NCBI GenBank assembly: GCA_910574455.1
Contig: CAJSYZ010000005.1
Coordinates: forward strand, 2,728,001-2,792,000
DNA: 64,000 nucleotides
Reading direction: 5' to 3'
DNA from: Trichaptum fuscoviolaceum
Taxonomy: Eukaryota; Basidiomycota; Agaricomycetes; Hymenochaetales; Trichaptaceae
This document shows, one piece after another, positions 1 to 14,300 of this stretch; within the stretch, counting starts at the first letter, position 1, and each line of letters starts with the position of its first letter. The notes under the pieces are model-generated. The model did not search any database. It saw only the letters and a program-made list of their open reading frames with translations, and was not told where the DNA came from. The translations under genes and the position numbers were made by a program.

Positions 1-753
1 ATCTATCAATCATACACTCAGCATCCGAATCTGGTTCTTGGAATTCGCGTCGACCGCCAAGGACCAAACTGACTTTGTGCGTCGTGTAAATTCCAACCAG
101 TAAACATGCACGTCTATGCGAGCATAGCATCGTCGTCTTATGGGCTATTGATGACTGACTTCCTTCGGTTTCCTTGCTCAAGTCTGACTGCGTTCGCGGA
201 CGCCCGATTTCTTCATAGAAATTGCCACCTAGACCCAGACCCGACCCTTAGTTCAACTATTACTTCGTTGATATATCTGCTCCCGGCAAGGAAGATAAAC
301 GAAGTATCATCATAGATGTTTCTATCCGCTACTGTGCAGGCGATTACTCTGCGAACGGTTAAGATATCGCATGCGACATCTATCTAAATTCTCGGATTCC
401 GGATTTGAGCAAGCTGTGTGAGTCTCCGTACATATGCTTCTCGTTTCTGACATTTAGAGACCCGAAATTAACAGCATTCCTTCATGTATTATCTCCCTAG
501 AAGCTCTCGACGTCCAGCGGGATGGATTGAATGAACTCTGAGGACCAACATGTCATCTATAGGCAATCGGCGTTCTTCGTGTTTCCACTTTGAAATCACA
601 TCCCCGGTGCTTGCGTGTCTTTCTACAAAACTTATCGTGTCGCTAACAGAGATCTGAAATCAGATAAAGGTAAGAATGAAATATTGCGGATGGCAGAAAC
701 GGCCCTACGTCTTCAGCTCGTTAAATCCCTTGACAAATCCTTATCATATCCTC
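1..753. other. Non-coding stretch upstream of amine oxidase
   Basis: No supported gene. Short open frames here have no family motifs and no plausible splice partners. The part closest to 754 is presumably promoter and 5' leader of the amine oxidase. An in-frame upstream ATG at 676 would add 26 residues to that protein. Confidence 0.5.
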
Positions 754-2863
754 ATGGCGCATGCTACCATCGATGTATTCGCTGAACGTTCTCGCTACGC
801 TTTAACTAGCTTCCATTCAGAAACCGCCGTTCAAAACATCTTGTCGGGTCAGCATCCCTCTGAGTCTCCTACCAAGCTACCAGTGCTTCCCAGAGTTTCA
901 GATAATCTCCCGGTTTGCATCATCGGTGCCGGTGTTGCTGGCCTGTGTACTGCAATGATCTTGCAGGACTTGGGTATTCCATATGATCTCGTCGAGGCCG
1001 GCAATCGTGTCGGCGGAAGGCTATTTACACACAAATTTAAAGACGGGAAGGAATATGATTATCTTGTAAGTGCCATAGGTTTATTTTATTGCAAAAGCTT
1101 ATCCCTCACTCGTTCAGGATGTTGGCGCAATGCGTTTTCCTGATACGCCTTTCATGAGACGCACTTTCGCGCTGATAGAGAAAATGGGTTTGCGTGACCA
1201 ACTTATCGACTACAATTTTGAGGGCAAGCATAACATCCGTCACTACCCGTATAGTCCCAAGGGCTATATCCCCGAAACGTTTCTCGACAAAAACCCCGTT
1301 GAGATCATGAAAGAGGTCTTGAAGCAGCCTAGGGCGTTGTTCAAGGACTGCGCTACTATAAAAGAAGCTATAGAAAGGTTGACGAAAGAGTATGATCACT
1401 GCTCGACCCGCAGCTTCACGATCGAAAAAGATATTCCTTCTTCGGTTATCAAGTGGTGCGAGACAATGGACACGTCCACTGGTTTTTATGATCGTGGATT
1501 GACGGAGACGGTATTGGAGTCGGTGGCCTTTGATTGGCCCGAGAAAGAAGATTCCAAAAAAATAGAATGGAAATGCATCGAGTAAGCACCGTCAAGATCA
1601 TATCCTCACAATCTTGTTTGCTGATCGACTTTAATGTGTAAAGTGGGGGCTCTGAGGTGCTTCCACAGGCGATGCACAAACGATTGGCGTCGAAAACCAC
1701 ATTAAACACTAAAGCGACGACAATTGCTGAGCGGTGGAGCAAATACGAGGGTGGCAAAATAATGGAAGTCACAATCGAAGACAAGAATGGAAATACTTCT
1801 ATCTCGTCGTACTCTGCTGTGATTTCCACTATACCTCTCCCTCGCCTGAGTATGATGGATCTTACTGAATGCAGCCTTTCGTATGGGCAATGGAGCGCTA
1901 TTCGCGAGCTACGTTACGGGACTTCTACAAAGGTGAGTAGAGCATAGCTATCAGTCTCACAGTATTAGATCAGTATTGAATTTCACCTACAAGATTGGTA
2001 TTCGATTCAAAGAAGCTTGGTGGGAGAAACCCGACATCGTCGGAGGGCATTCCACTACAGACTTGCCTATTAGAACAACGGTTTACCCTTCTTACCCTGC
2101 TGGCCCTGGCAATAAATCTCGGGTCCTCATCGCGAGTTACTGCTGGACGCAAGATGCAGAACGTCTCGGCTCGCTCATGAAAGGTGATGGGACTGCTCAG
2201 CCTGAGCTCCTCAATCGAGTTATGGAAGACCTGGCGATGATGCACAAGATTGATGTCAAGAAGCTATGGGCTCTGTACACTGATGGCGACTACTTCGCTT
2301 GGAATTGGCTTCATGATCCGTTGACCATGGGTATGTTCCACTAAGCGTTGTTTACTCTTAGTCCTGACGATCCTCTACACTCAGGTGCATTTGCATTTTT
2401 CGGACCACAGCAATTCGCTGACCAAGTCTTTATCGAGATAACGAAGCCTGCGGCCAACGGCAAGCTCTTTTTCGCCGGCGAAGCAACGAGTTCTTGCCAT
2501 GCGTAAGCATTGTCTTCCTTTGTATGGCATGGCTTCAAATAAATTTGTCGTCGCAGCTGGGTCGCGGGCGCCTTGGATAGTGCATGGAGGGCCGTAGACC
2601 AGTTCTTGGTTTTGAACGAGACACAGTATCCCACGAAGAGGTCTGAGATGCATCGGATCTGGGGTTCTTCAGAGTATTGGGATGAAGACGGCGGCGCAGT
2701 CTCGACACCTGAAGAGGCAGGTGTAGCAGGAGGAACAGAAAGGGGTCCGGAGAAGGACGTGCGTGTCAGAGACTTGAGCAAGTCCCAAGCTCTTCTAGGT
2801 CTATATTGCTCTTTCCATGGCAGCATCTCCTTGGAGGATTCTAAAGTGGCTGCACCAGCGTAG
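754..2863 (+). CDS. Flavin-containing amine oxidase, L-amino-acid-oxidase type
   Basis: Predicted FAD enzyme that oxidatively deaminates amines or L-amino acids, releasing H2O2 and ammonia. Exons 754-1065, 1118-1581, 1644-1932, 1994-2330, 2385-2502, 2557-2863; 1827 nt, 608 aa. The N-terminal dinucleotide-binding segment VCIIGAGVAGL is followed by VGGRLFTH, then DVGAMRFP across the first intron junction, DGGSEVLPQAM across the second, IGIRFKEAWWE, GAFAFFGP and the C-terminal FFAGEATSSCHAWVAGALDSAW, which is the FAD-closing motif of the family. Motif order and length match fungal LAO/monoamine oxidase-like proteins. The ATG at 754 is preferred because its N-terminus resembles related fungal proteins; an in-frame ATG at 676 is possible. 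Secretion signal not evident. Substrate cannot be told from sequence. Confidence 0.9.
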
Positions 2864-3733
2864 ACTCGCAAATCAATTGTTGTCTTCATTTCAACTACCA
2901 TTTACACGGTAATTTCTTGTGAGTCTGGCATTCGTAGATAATATCCATCACCTTTAGTATAAAAATTCGCTCTCTGATCTTGTCGAACCTAACACATGTA
3001 GTATGTTTCGTTACTTTAATTGATAAAATTTGCTTGAACAATTCCAACACTGACTCGGAGTTCTCGAACTCATCCGGTCCGTTCATACATTCTCTCTTCC
3101 CCAATGCAACACTCGTGACCTTAGTCCGCAGCGTGAAAGTTACAACAATCTGCTTGTCGTTCAGGTGCCCTACGTGACTGTTGCATTATTGATCGGTCTG
3201 TTAAGGTCAACCTTGGTTACTTATACGGCAAGAAGCTCTGGTCCGGTCTCCGATTCACTTGCACCAATCCTCGGGACTTGTCTCTTACGATGAAATGTGC
3301 TGTCAACAGTGAAGACGATGCGATTCACTGACTATCTCGTGGTTATTCCTTCGGACACACGGGATAACGTGGTCCTCCGAAATCTTCGCACAACATAAAA
3401 CACACCATGATGCCGATAGCCATCTTTCAGACCTTTTGTTTCCAGTACCCTGTACCTAGGTTAAGGTACTGGGCGCATGACTGCGGGGAGACGTGATTAC
3501 GAGTAGCTGGTGACCTACGTCAAGGTCCTGTTGGGTTGATAGTTCGGGATAGAGTTGCATATTCACGCGACGCTGGTACGGGATTGCCTGTTGTGTGGGT
3601 AACTTTTATCATGAGAAGTGATCTGATTCCAAGAGAATGTCAAATAAATAAATACTACTACACGTTTTTATTATTATCTTTCCGTCTAGACCTCACCATG
3701 GATCCGGACCATTGAATGTATAGCTTACGGTCT
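2864..3733. other. Intergenic, convergent 3' ends
   Basis: Lies between the stop codons of the amine oxidase (+) and HEM2 (-). No coding signal seen. It should contain both 3' UTRs. Confidence 0.5.
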
Positions 3734-5089
<1,356 letters not shown>

Positions 5090-7333
5090 TATTGTATCTT
5101 TTGGGTTCTAGGAAGGTTTCTAGCGTTGAGGAGGTTGTGGGATGCGGAGAAAGAGAAGTTGCCCGTCGAACAACTTTCACGACAAATTATGTAGCGTAGC
5201 GGTGCCGGACTCGGGTGATGCAGATGCCCGACTCTTTGTACTCACTCGGGCTGTTGCAGATATCAAAAAGTCGTACGTGGCAGCTGATATATGAAAGGGC
5301 GCTCGTCGCAAGTAAGTAAGATCGCCCTGGAGTGCAGAGCGTTGAACGTAGTGTATTGGTAAAGATCTTCCACTACCAGTGAACTCCCCAACGGCGCGTG
5401 TGACCCTATTGACATCTCGGAAACGGCGATTGGGCCGCGTGTTACGACGCCCACGGAGAGCTGTGTGTCCTCAACCGCGTTACCCATAGCGAAGGCGGTA
5501 TATTTGAGATGTTCCCTCTCGGACGCCATTGTGAGAGCAAGCAGGATGTGATTGTGGGATACATTGTGCACAGTACATGGACACTCAGGCTCTCTGTCTG
5601 GGTAAGGAAATTGCAATAAATGGCATACTATGTTACATGATATATGTATATATATGACTAGAGTATACAGTCGATTGCTTTCATCTTCTGTGTTGTAAGT
5701 ATCTCCATCGCTGACGGTTCTGGATAATGATAAATCGATGCGTAAAACTTGAACTCCATTCCTAATCCCACAAGGCAGCAAGAGATCTTTGAATCTATTT
5801 CATTGATGTTCTTCGTCAAGGGACATTCCATCCATTCTACTTTAAATCAGTCATGCGCAACGTTAATAAAAGAGCAACAAATAACCCATATGCAACAAAG
5901 ATAGCCAAAAAAAAATCCGAAAGCAATTCCGACAATTGATTGATTTGGTTGATAATGAGAATAATTCTATCTAAGAAAATCCGGAGTCACAACACCTCCT
6001 AGCGAGGCGGCTCGACGGAGTTGGGGGCGGAGAGTGCGTAAAAAATAGAAGTCATAAGATTTTGAGGAAGAGTGAAGCTTGTAAAATGGAAAAAAACCAC
6101 CCAGTCCACACCCATCTTCATAAACTATGAAATAGAGGGCGGAGACAGGCCCAGAGGAAAGAACATCTGAACCCAAATGGGTCGAGTCCCATCCTCCAGA
6201 CCTATACCGCAATGCAACCAAACATAGTTAGTTTAAGGGGTGATGGGAATGGCGGAAGAACAGATGCAAGCTGCATAAACCCGGTTCGTTTCAGAATCGT
6301 TTTTTTGAAATCGTTCCAAATAATCGTGAAGGAATTAAAGAAGAGGATTGCGGGGGAAAAAGGGGGGAAGAAGGGGGCATCCTATCCCATTCCAAACTCG
6401 GCCTCTATCCGCACCGGTGGCGAAGAAAGTACAAGTACAGATGGCTGATCTCGACTCCGTATGGATATGGCATACCACGAGCCAGTGCTTGCAGCTATGC
6501 CCAGCCGATGACCACCTGAACTAACGATGTACGGCTAACCACCGTAAGCAAGACGATGTTGTGATCCGACGGTTTCGGAACGACCGGAAGCGAGGCAAGC
6601 GGGTGCGGATGGGATTGAAATCGGGGTAGATGCCGAACGGAAGGAAAAGCATTCAAGGTGCATGATTTTGAAGCCTCCGGATATATGTATGGGGACCACG
6701 GCCTGCGCAGAACCAGAGGAACAAACGGTGCGCATGCGGACGGCTGACGAACGGACGGATGGGGGTGGTCCCAATGAGTTTATTGCGATGCGGAGGCGTC
6801 GTATATTATAGGTATTACTGAGTGCTGATTGATTGATGAAAGTGTGAACCGGGTAGGACAGCCGCCTTCACAAGTGAGACAGAAATGCTTGAGAATGATG
6901 TGCTGAGCGATAGCATGTGTAGCGATATAGACGGGATGATTGTTGAGGCATGATGCAAATGATATGGTACACCGTGTTGCTCGAATGATACACAGGTAAT
7001 GCGATGGATATGCAGGAAAACGGAGCGTGCGAAATGGATGACCGGCCAGACCAGCGCACTATGGGATGAGCGACAGCACAGCACGTCGGAAAGGGGGGAT
7101 AGTCGAACCAGGTAGACAGACAAAGAAGCACAGCACAGCACAGTACAGATAACTGAAAGCTGATTATGCCATTATCCATCCACTGACAACTATTGTACAA
7201 TGGCGACGAAACCATATTTGTTCGACGATAGACCGGAGGAGCACAAGAACACAGGGACCAGAACAATCGGAGTCTGAACTGTTCGATGTACAAGCGCAAG
7301 TCAGGAGAACGCCCGGGCACACACTCCACAGTA
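5090..7333. other. Gene-free stretch between HEM2 and the 7.3-kb gene
   Basis: No supported gene. The right half presumably holds the 3' UTR of the minus-strand gene at 7334-9243; the left edge is the HEM2 promoter. A short TA-rich run lies near 5640-5655. An 88-codon minus frame at 5263-5529 has no recognisable features. Confidence 0.4.
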
Positions 7334-9243
7334 CTATGAGCGCTTGGTGTGCTCAATCATTTGGTCTGCATCATGCTCTGACGCATTGCCTATTCCGTTC
7401 GCATTAGCCCATGGTAGCATACGCAGCCAGCGGCCCCACCGGCTTGCTGCCTCTTCCGCAGCGTCCGCATCGATGTCCATGCCAGGAGGCTCACCCAGCC
7501 CCTCGACGTTCGCAAACGACACGTAGCCATCCATCCGCTTGCAGACCTCAGACGCAGTGCGCGCGTTGAACGGTGGAGTCGGCGGAGGCGTCATCGGTTC
7601 TGAGGGGGATGACGGAGACGAAGCGCCGTTCGCCTTGTGCGGAACGCTTCCTCTCCTATTCGACGCTGCGGGAGTCATCGAACTCAACCTCGCTATATCT
7701 GACGCGGAATTCGATAACGAGCTTGCCGCGAGGGACTAGTAACAAAAATAAAAGATAACGTCAGTAAATGAGAACTATACGCCGAGAAGGTGCCAAATGG
7801 GGCGAGATAGGATCTCTTGCGATAAATATAAAAGATGGATAAGATATTGTGTTGTGGAAGTGAATCTGGCATTTTGATTCCGACTGCACTTGAAAGTCGG
7901 AATCTAATGGCATATTCACATTAACAACACTGCTAGTACTATAGCGTGCATAGAGATCGTCTCGAGCCCAAAATGCGCGTAAATGAGGTACATACACGAG
8001 GTGAGACAGAAGCGGGAAGATCTTCGTGGTGTTTGTGAGAGGTGACGATGGTGACGCCATGAGACTGCGACCTTTGATGGTTTCGCCCACGTTCGGACTT
8101 TTCGTCCGGACTTGTCGACCCCGCCTTCAGGAGTACTGTCAATTTTTGCCGAAGGACAACCTCATGTGGGCTAAGTCCGTGCTGACGCAGTTTTGGAGGC
8201 GTTTCGCTCGACGGCTGAGACACTGTCAGAGTCTGAGAGCCAGAGGGACCCCCGCCACTTATTACCGTATTAGGCAAAGAGAGGCGGCCAGAGCGGGGGC
8301 TCTGCGGTGGACGCGTCGTGATACTGGAGCTGGCAGACTGCTCGTCCAGTGTACGCGGCCTCGATGCGCGTGGCACGGCAGGCGCGGTACGTGTCCTAAG
8401 CATGGACGGTGGCATCGGTGTTGGGGACGACGGCGAGCCGTAGGGGCAGTAGGCCGCGTCCGCCGCGTTTCCGTCGACCCGTCCGAGCACGAAGCGTGGC
8501 GAGCTCGCCTTGGGAGGCGCGCGAAAGCGGTAGCTCACCAGATCACGCCCATTAGGGGCGTAGCAGTCCATTGCGTCATCGAAGCCCTCCTCGTCTCCGC
8601 TCGCCACGCCGTCGTCCGCCCTGGAAAGCGTGCCGAGCAACGAGCTGCCTCTTGGACGCGACCTGGGCATCGACGGCCCACTCGCCGCCCACCGCGTTGG
8701 ACTCCGCGAGCCACTCCTGTACGGGTTGCTGCGCTCGTACTCGTCCGCGCGACGGAGGGCGTCGCGCAGGAGCGACTCGCAGCGGCTGGGCGGCCTCGGT
8801 GGAACGTGCTCGGTGCGCGGTGAGAGCGGGCGCGACCGGCGTTCTGGAGACGCAGGTCGTGAAGACTCTGCAGACGTCATTCGCGCGAAGTACTGTGCAG
8901 GCTGGAGGTGGAGTTCGAGAGATAGCGAGGGGCTCGTTGGGTAGAGTGGGCGGCGGAGGGAGCCCCCGCGTCTTATACGCGGACTCTGGGGTGTGGCTGG
9001 CTGTGATGTGAGCTTGTGCTGGTGGTAGGGTGAAGGTGAGAGCGAGGCGGCAGAGGATGCGGGGGTGAGTAGGCCCACTCGGGCGGGCGACTCGTTGCCC
9101 CTGGGCAGAGAGCGGTGAGGAGTGTGAGGAGAGGAAGTGGAGGATGAGGATGAAGAGGAAGCAGCAGGCAGGGCGAATGGTTGGCTTTTGGCTGCTCTGG
9201 TGGTGGCAGACCGTGCTTCTTCGTCGGACCGAGTGAAGGACAT
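7334..9243 (-). CDS. Disordered Ser/Pro/Arg-rich protein of unknown function
   Basis: Not recognised. Two exons, 9243-7996 and 7735-7334 (donor GTATGT, acceptor CTAG), give 1650 nt and 549 aa. The protein is dominated by Ser, Pro, Arg and Thr, with many SP/TP and RSxS-type sites that could be kinase targets, a poly-serine run near residues 29-37 and no predicted globular domain. A short better-ordered acidic patch (GDEEGFDDAMDCY) lies near residue 220 and a more conserved-looking C-terminal stretch with KRMDGYVSFANVEGLG near residues 470-485. High G+C compared with flanks supports genuine coding. It could be a fungal regulatory or cytoskeleton-associated protein, but nothing in the sequence proves this. 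The start ATG at 9243 is the first in a long open frame. Confidence 0.65.
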
Positions 9244-10583
9244 AATTGAGATTCTCGACTCGTGTGATTCGAATCTGGGGTGAGCACTCTAGCACGCCGG
9301 CTGCACGGGTATCGGGTTTGTTCGTCGTTGTCTTCGTCGTTATATATGCGTTCTTTGTTTTGCGTCAACACATATTTCGTCCGTGCTTTGTTCGTCGTAG
9401 TTGGCTCGTCGTCGTCGGTGGGGAATAATATACGTGGGAGGTGGGCTGACGCTGTCACCCATCATTTATAATTTTTCTCTATATAAATTTGTATTTTTAA
9501 TTAGACCCTGTTTCCCGTCGCCACTCACTGTCTGGCCATGGCCGATTGGTTGCCCGGCCTCGCCCAAATCGGTCACCAGGGTCCAGACCCAACCGGGAAG
9601 TTGTGACGCAAGCATAGCTTGCAAGAGACGTCACTACTTTCCGACTCCCGAAGTTTCATGTCTTCGTCGCTAGACCTTCTTTCACGTATGCAGGCTGCAC
9701 ACCTGCAGACGCTGGAGCTGCACGTCGTATTATTATTTAATACCGAGCCATTTGCCTAAAGCTTATTTATGTCCTAAACGGGGCATCATTTGATCGCTGT
9801 GCCTGACGTATTTCTTGGTCTTGTGTGTATGAAACCACGGGAAAGGAGGTCTAGAGCTTCCCGGGTTATACTTATTATGCACCCCATTATGCTCGGAGCA
9901 AACCCGATTTGCAACCAGACAATACCTGCAAAAGGGGGTAACGGCCCTGCACAGCCTCCTCCCTTGTTGCCTCTGGAAACCTTGATTTCTTTCATTTATT
10001 TAGTTATTTCTCTACCCTGCGTCGGACGAGCACACTGCAACGCGCGAATGCCTCCGCGGATCGCCATGCGCCCGACATCGTTTCCCTCACGATGACGCCC
10101 GAGTTTCATGCATGACGAAGACATATGAGCGCCGGAAGGAAAAAAGGTGAAACGATTGCGGCTTGGGGACGCATGGAGGATGCGAGGAATATTTTGCATC
10201 CGGCCGTGGAGTCGGGTAAGTTTACCTCAGTGCGAAAAGAGCAAGCTAACTCGAAGAAAATACGTACGTAAATGTCGGATGAGCAGTTTATTTCCCCGGA
10301 TTCGCGTTCCTGTCGCATCCGCATTTGCGCATATAATCACTCGCACTGACTCGCACACCGGTCAGTCGTCAGTCCTAATATCTCTTCCGGCCTGGGAACA
10401 CTTCTCGGAAAGGTGGTCACACTGTCAGTGGTCGGGCCTGCACACGGACAGCGAGCGTTATCGCAACGCAAAGTTATCAGTTTCAAAGCAACTTGTTGTG
10501 CACGTGCGAACCAGAGCAGTCCGTCATGATCGCTGGGGATCAGGAAGCCGATTGTCGAGAACAGGAAGCCAAGGTACACTAGG
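9244..10583. other. Gene-free stretch left of the transposon
   Basis: Contains the presumed promoter and leader of the minus-strand gene ending its 5' side at 9243. Beyond about 9500 no gene, tRNA or repeat could be supported. Confidence 0.4.
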
Positions 10584-10592
10584 GTCCGATAC
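10584..10592. repeat. Target-site duplication GTCCGATAC, left copy
   Basis: Direct 9-bp duplicate of 11300-11308, immediately outside the left inverted repeat. Confidence 0.8.
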
Positions 10593-10818
10593 CAACCTCC
10601 TTCCCAGGGTTCGCCTGACGGCCACCCTTTGTTCCAAAAAAGGGTTTGAACAAACAAGACATAACTTAACGGATTTGGGTAGGAGCCGTCAGGCGACCCC
10701 TGGCATAATACTTTTTAGCGAGCTCCCGCTCACCGCGGGGCAAACAAGATCAAACTTGCCCCGCCGGTCCTAAATCGGGTAATGGGCCCGCCACTTTCGA
10801 TGGCGGGCTCAATAACTT
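10593..10818 (+). repeat. Left long terminal inverted repeat of the Mutator-like element
   Basis: Its reverse complement matches 11074-11299. Contains a GC-rich internal portion (the GCGAGCTCCCGCTCACCGCGG region around 10720-10740) that could itself fold. Confidence 0.85.
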
Positions 10819-11073
10819 TGCAATGAAGTACTTAAAAGTTGTAATTCTTTCTGTAATACATTATGGTATATCATATAATAATTTATGTAATGTTATTATA
10901 TGCAAATACGTCTGGAGTGAATTAAAATAGGCTGTAAAAAAGGTAGCTGTTGAGCAAGATCTTCAGTCCAAATTCATACAAATAAAATTTTATTTCACAT
11001 TGTAAAGGCTTCAGATTACTATTATAATGCTATGTACATGATTCTGTAGTATTATGACAAAACTTGACAGAGG

Positions 11074-11299
11074 TATTGAGCCTGCCATCGAAAGTGGCGG
11101 GCCCATTACCCGATTTAGGACCGGCGGGGCAAGTTTGATCTTGTTTGCCCCGCGGTGAGCGGGAGCTCGCTAAAAAGTATTATGCCAGGGGTCGCCTGAC
11201 GGCTCCTACCCAAATCCGTTAAGTTATGTCTTGTTTGTTCAAACCCTTTTTTGGAACAAAGGGTGGGAGCCCGTCAGGCGAACCCTGGGAAGGAGGTTG
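11074..11299 (-). repeat. Right long terminal inverted repeat of the Mutator-like element
   Basis: Reverse-complement partner of 10593-10818, ending GGTTG against the right-hand GTCCGATAC duplication. Confidence 0.85.
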
Positions 11300-11308
11300 G
11301 TCCGATAC
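11300..11308. repeat. Target-site duplication GTCCGATAC, right copy
   Basis: Direct 9-bp duplicate of 10584-10592, immediately outside the right inverted repeat. Confidence 0.8.
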
Positions 11309-14300
11309 ACGCCTTGTCCTCGAGGCAGTCCAAGTTCTGTCTATGTCTGCCGTGGAAGTTTATGTTCAATAATCTTGCGAATAAGTATTTCGTCGTCATA
11401 TGTGACGTCTACCTCAGATGACCAATCCCTCCGTGTCTTATGCATGGCCACACTATGATACACAACATCCATCTCTCTCCGGCCTCAGTACCACGCAAAT
11501 GCGACTTGAAAGCAACATGATGCCTGCAAATGTGTATCTGCCTCTCGTGCACACCTTGAGAACTATTCGCCACTAGTGCCTGCTCAACAGCTTGATATCT
11601 CGAGAGCACGAGCAACTCATGATCAAATAAGAACACACTTCACTATACAAGCACATCCGAGTCCTATCCCAGCCGCACAAACCGCTCGGAACTTCAAGGT
11701 TGCATGGGTGCTAACGTGAAGCGGCATGGCATGACTTTCAACTTGGAATCAAGCACTGGCTCGACCGTCGACGGCAGGAGCTCGCAGCTCATTTCTATCT
11801 ACCTGTGTAGGCGTTGATGATGTCCTGCCATGCAAAACGGTCTCCAAAAACAAGGCTTAAGCCTTTGACTTCAGAGGCAGGTGAGTGCCAGACTCATATA
11901 TGCTTACACCATATAAATTAGGCCTTTCAGGTTCTCGATCGGCATCGGGCTCAGACCAAGGCTGAATCATTGTTTCGCGAAACCCCATACCCCGTACCCA
12001 AGGCCTCTCGAGTGAGGTGAAGTCGGGTTTCGTCCTGCGCCTCGTGACTTCAAGGTGGGTGCCAGTACGAGAACCCTTCGGAGAGCTGACTCGGATGCAC
12101 CTGCGCCCGCCTTGCCGCTATCTATGTCTTGTGCTGCAGAAGAGTCGGACTGGCACCGTCCGGAATACATTAGGAACCTTACCCGGGAGCGCCAACGGCC
12201 CGTCCGGGACTATGATATGATATGTTGCAAGAGGCAACGCAAACAATGAATTTCAAAACTTCCGACAGTCTTTTACTCTCAAATCCGCCATGGAATTCTT
12301 CTACTGTATGTACGTGTATATAAATCGCTGATCATTTGATATTGTAAACACTATCAACGATCGACGATCAGCTGGATGTTGGATGTTGGATTATACGAAG
12401 ATCGGTATATGCACGCTCAAAATACAGTGCGTTGTTACTGATATAGCATATTTGTATATGCATGAATACTGTTCTATGTAGCAGCTATCGATACTGACTC
12501 ACGATCGGATACCGTGATGGCGGCTGTCCCTTGCTTCTATGTATGCTACTTATCATGATATCCAGATCATCTGCGCACGCCCAAGTCCCGAGCCAAGAAA
12601 AATACGTTAGCCTGACGCTGATCAACCGAGGCATGGCATCTCTTGCAGGGATCCATCTCTTCCCCCCAACGAGTTTCAAGTTCGTATGATCGCACATCAA
12701 TATCCCTGCACGATACAAACCAAAAAAAAAACATGATTGTTTGCGCGATAGTATTTGAACACCCTTGGGATCCGCATTTGGTCACGGAAAAAAACCGTCG
12801 TAATTTGAATGCGCGCTCGGTATACACATGCGATAATTATCACGGGATCCGGGATTGGACGATACGAAAGCGAAGATTAGATTGTGCAAGAATTTCCTCG
12901 AATGCGTCTCGGTTTTGTGCACGTCAAGGTTGGCAGGTACACTGCGCACATAGTGAGAGGCCGTGGCCAGTCACTCGTGCTCTGACAATTATCGGTATGT
13001 TGCAAGGACAACGTCGTTATTCCTGTCTCCAGTTATAAGCCTGACTGGTATTTCCCGAACAATCTGAGACTTACTTTACCTATGTACTCTTTTCCCAGCA
13101 GATATAATAAATTTCTCATATTTGTCCGGCATTCCGAAGCTCGCCCAGTACGATATTTTGCGACAATGACCTAATACTCGCGTTCTCTACAGAAGCAGGG
13201 TCAAGTCAGTCATCATCTACCCTACATCCGCAATGGCAATACCGTCGTGACACAGAACTTGAAGAACATAACGTCTGCTATACACTGGTGGTAGTTGAAC
13301 GGTTTTTCGGATTCAGAACCGCGCATCCCGGTCAGGGGTTCGGGCTGCGGCCTGATATGTTTTCGGAAACCGAGGCGTACGGCTGATGTCACTTTGTCAA
13401 ATGATGGACAGGGTGTATGGTAGCTTTCAATGAGTGCCGCTAGAGAGTCTATGCCATTAAGTCAGCCTGAAGTCTACCGTTCATAGCGAGAGAGCCGACC
13501 CGATGGCATTCCGCGTACAGCAAACAGTCAGTCAGTGCCCGACGGCGCGCTACTGCGCCGGTTGTACTGCTTCTACTACTACTGAGAACGTACTATAAGA
13601 ATCTTTCACTCCCACTGCAGCATGACCACTGTGACTATTTGAATGAGAAGAGATGGAGCTGTCATTAACTTGAGTGAAATGTAGGACTCATCAAAGGCTG
13701 GGCTTTGTTTAATACCACAGGATGCTTCGCTATACGTACATCACTCATTTCAGTGAGTAGCTAATGCCAATGTCGAGAGGAGATTGTTGTATTCTAAATA
13801 TCTCTTGATGTCGAGATGCAGAGTCCGTGCTTCGCATATTTGAATTCATGAGTAAGAAGTGATTGTCCTTTCAGTCACGATTGTCAGAGCACGAGGCTTG
13901 TTATGACATTTCTCGGTTGTTGTTAGCATCATAATGGTTTCGTGTAGTGTAGTAAGCGTCAGATGGTGTTGTGATCGGGGACAAAATAAAACATACAATG
14001 CCAGTGTCATGATGTCACTTCTCAGTCAGTTGAAACGAACATAGAGCATTCACATGAGCACCCTTCTTTATGGTTCGGGAGATACATAGCGAAGGAAGCC
14101 TGGCTTGTTTTGGAAAAGAGTATCAGCTAGATTACAATCGAAAGTAGGTCGGATGTCCGTCGGTCCTGTGCTTCTCGGTCTTTAGGTTGAAGCAACTTCC
14201 CCATCCACGGATGGTAGTCGAGGAAGCTTTGCTGACTGGTTTGGGAGAAATGTGCGGCGTTCAAGGCTCAACATACACGCCGACTCACGGCTCTGAAGAA

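Larger units (their letters stand above)
10593..11299. mobile_element. Non-autonomous Mutator-like DNA transposon (long-TIR element)
   Basis: A 707-bp element bounded by inverted repeats of about 226 bp (10593-10818 and 11074-11299). The arms are nearly identical, with a small indel near the outer end (CGGCCACC on the left against CGGGCTCCCACC in the reverse complement of the right). The outer ends are CAACC...GGTTG. Both flanks carry GTCCGATAC (10584-10592 and 11300-11308), a 9-bp target-site duplication; TCCGATA (7 bp) is the only other symmetric reading. Long TIRs with a 9-bp TSD fit the Mutator/MULE superfamily. The central ~255 bp is AT-rich with no open frame, so mobilisation would need a transposase in trans. 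Confidence 0.85.

Noticed and set aside
5263..5529. 88-codon minus-strand frame beginning MASEREHLKY
   Set aside because: No homology that I recognise, no splice partners, and sits in the HEM2 upstream region; could be chance.
8026..9011. Long plus-strand open frames
   Set aside because: Shadows of the GC-rich minus-strand coding sequence; Arg-rich and without motifs.
12643..13038. 131-codon plus frame
   Set aside because: Amino-acid composition looks random and no intron signals or motifs support it.
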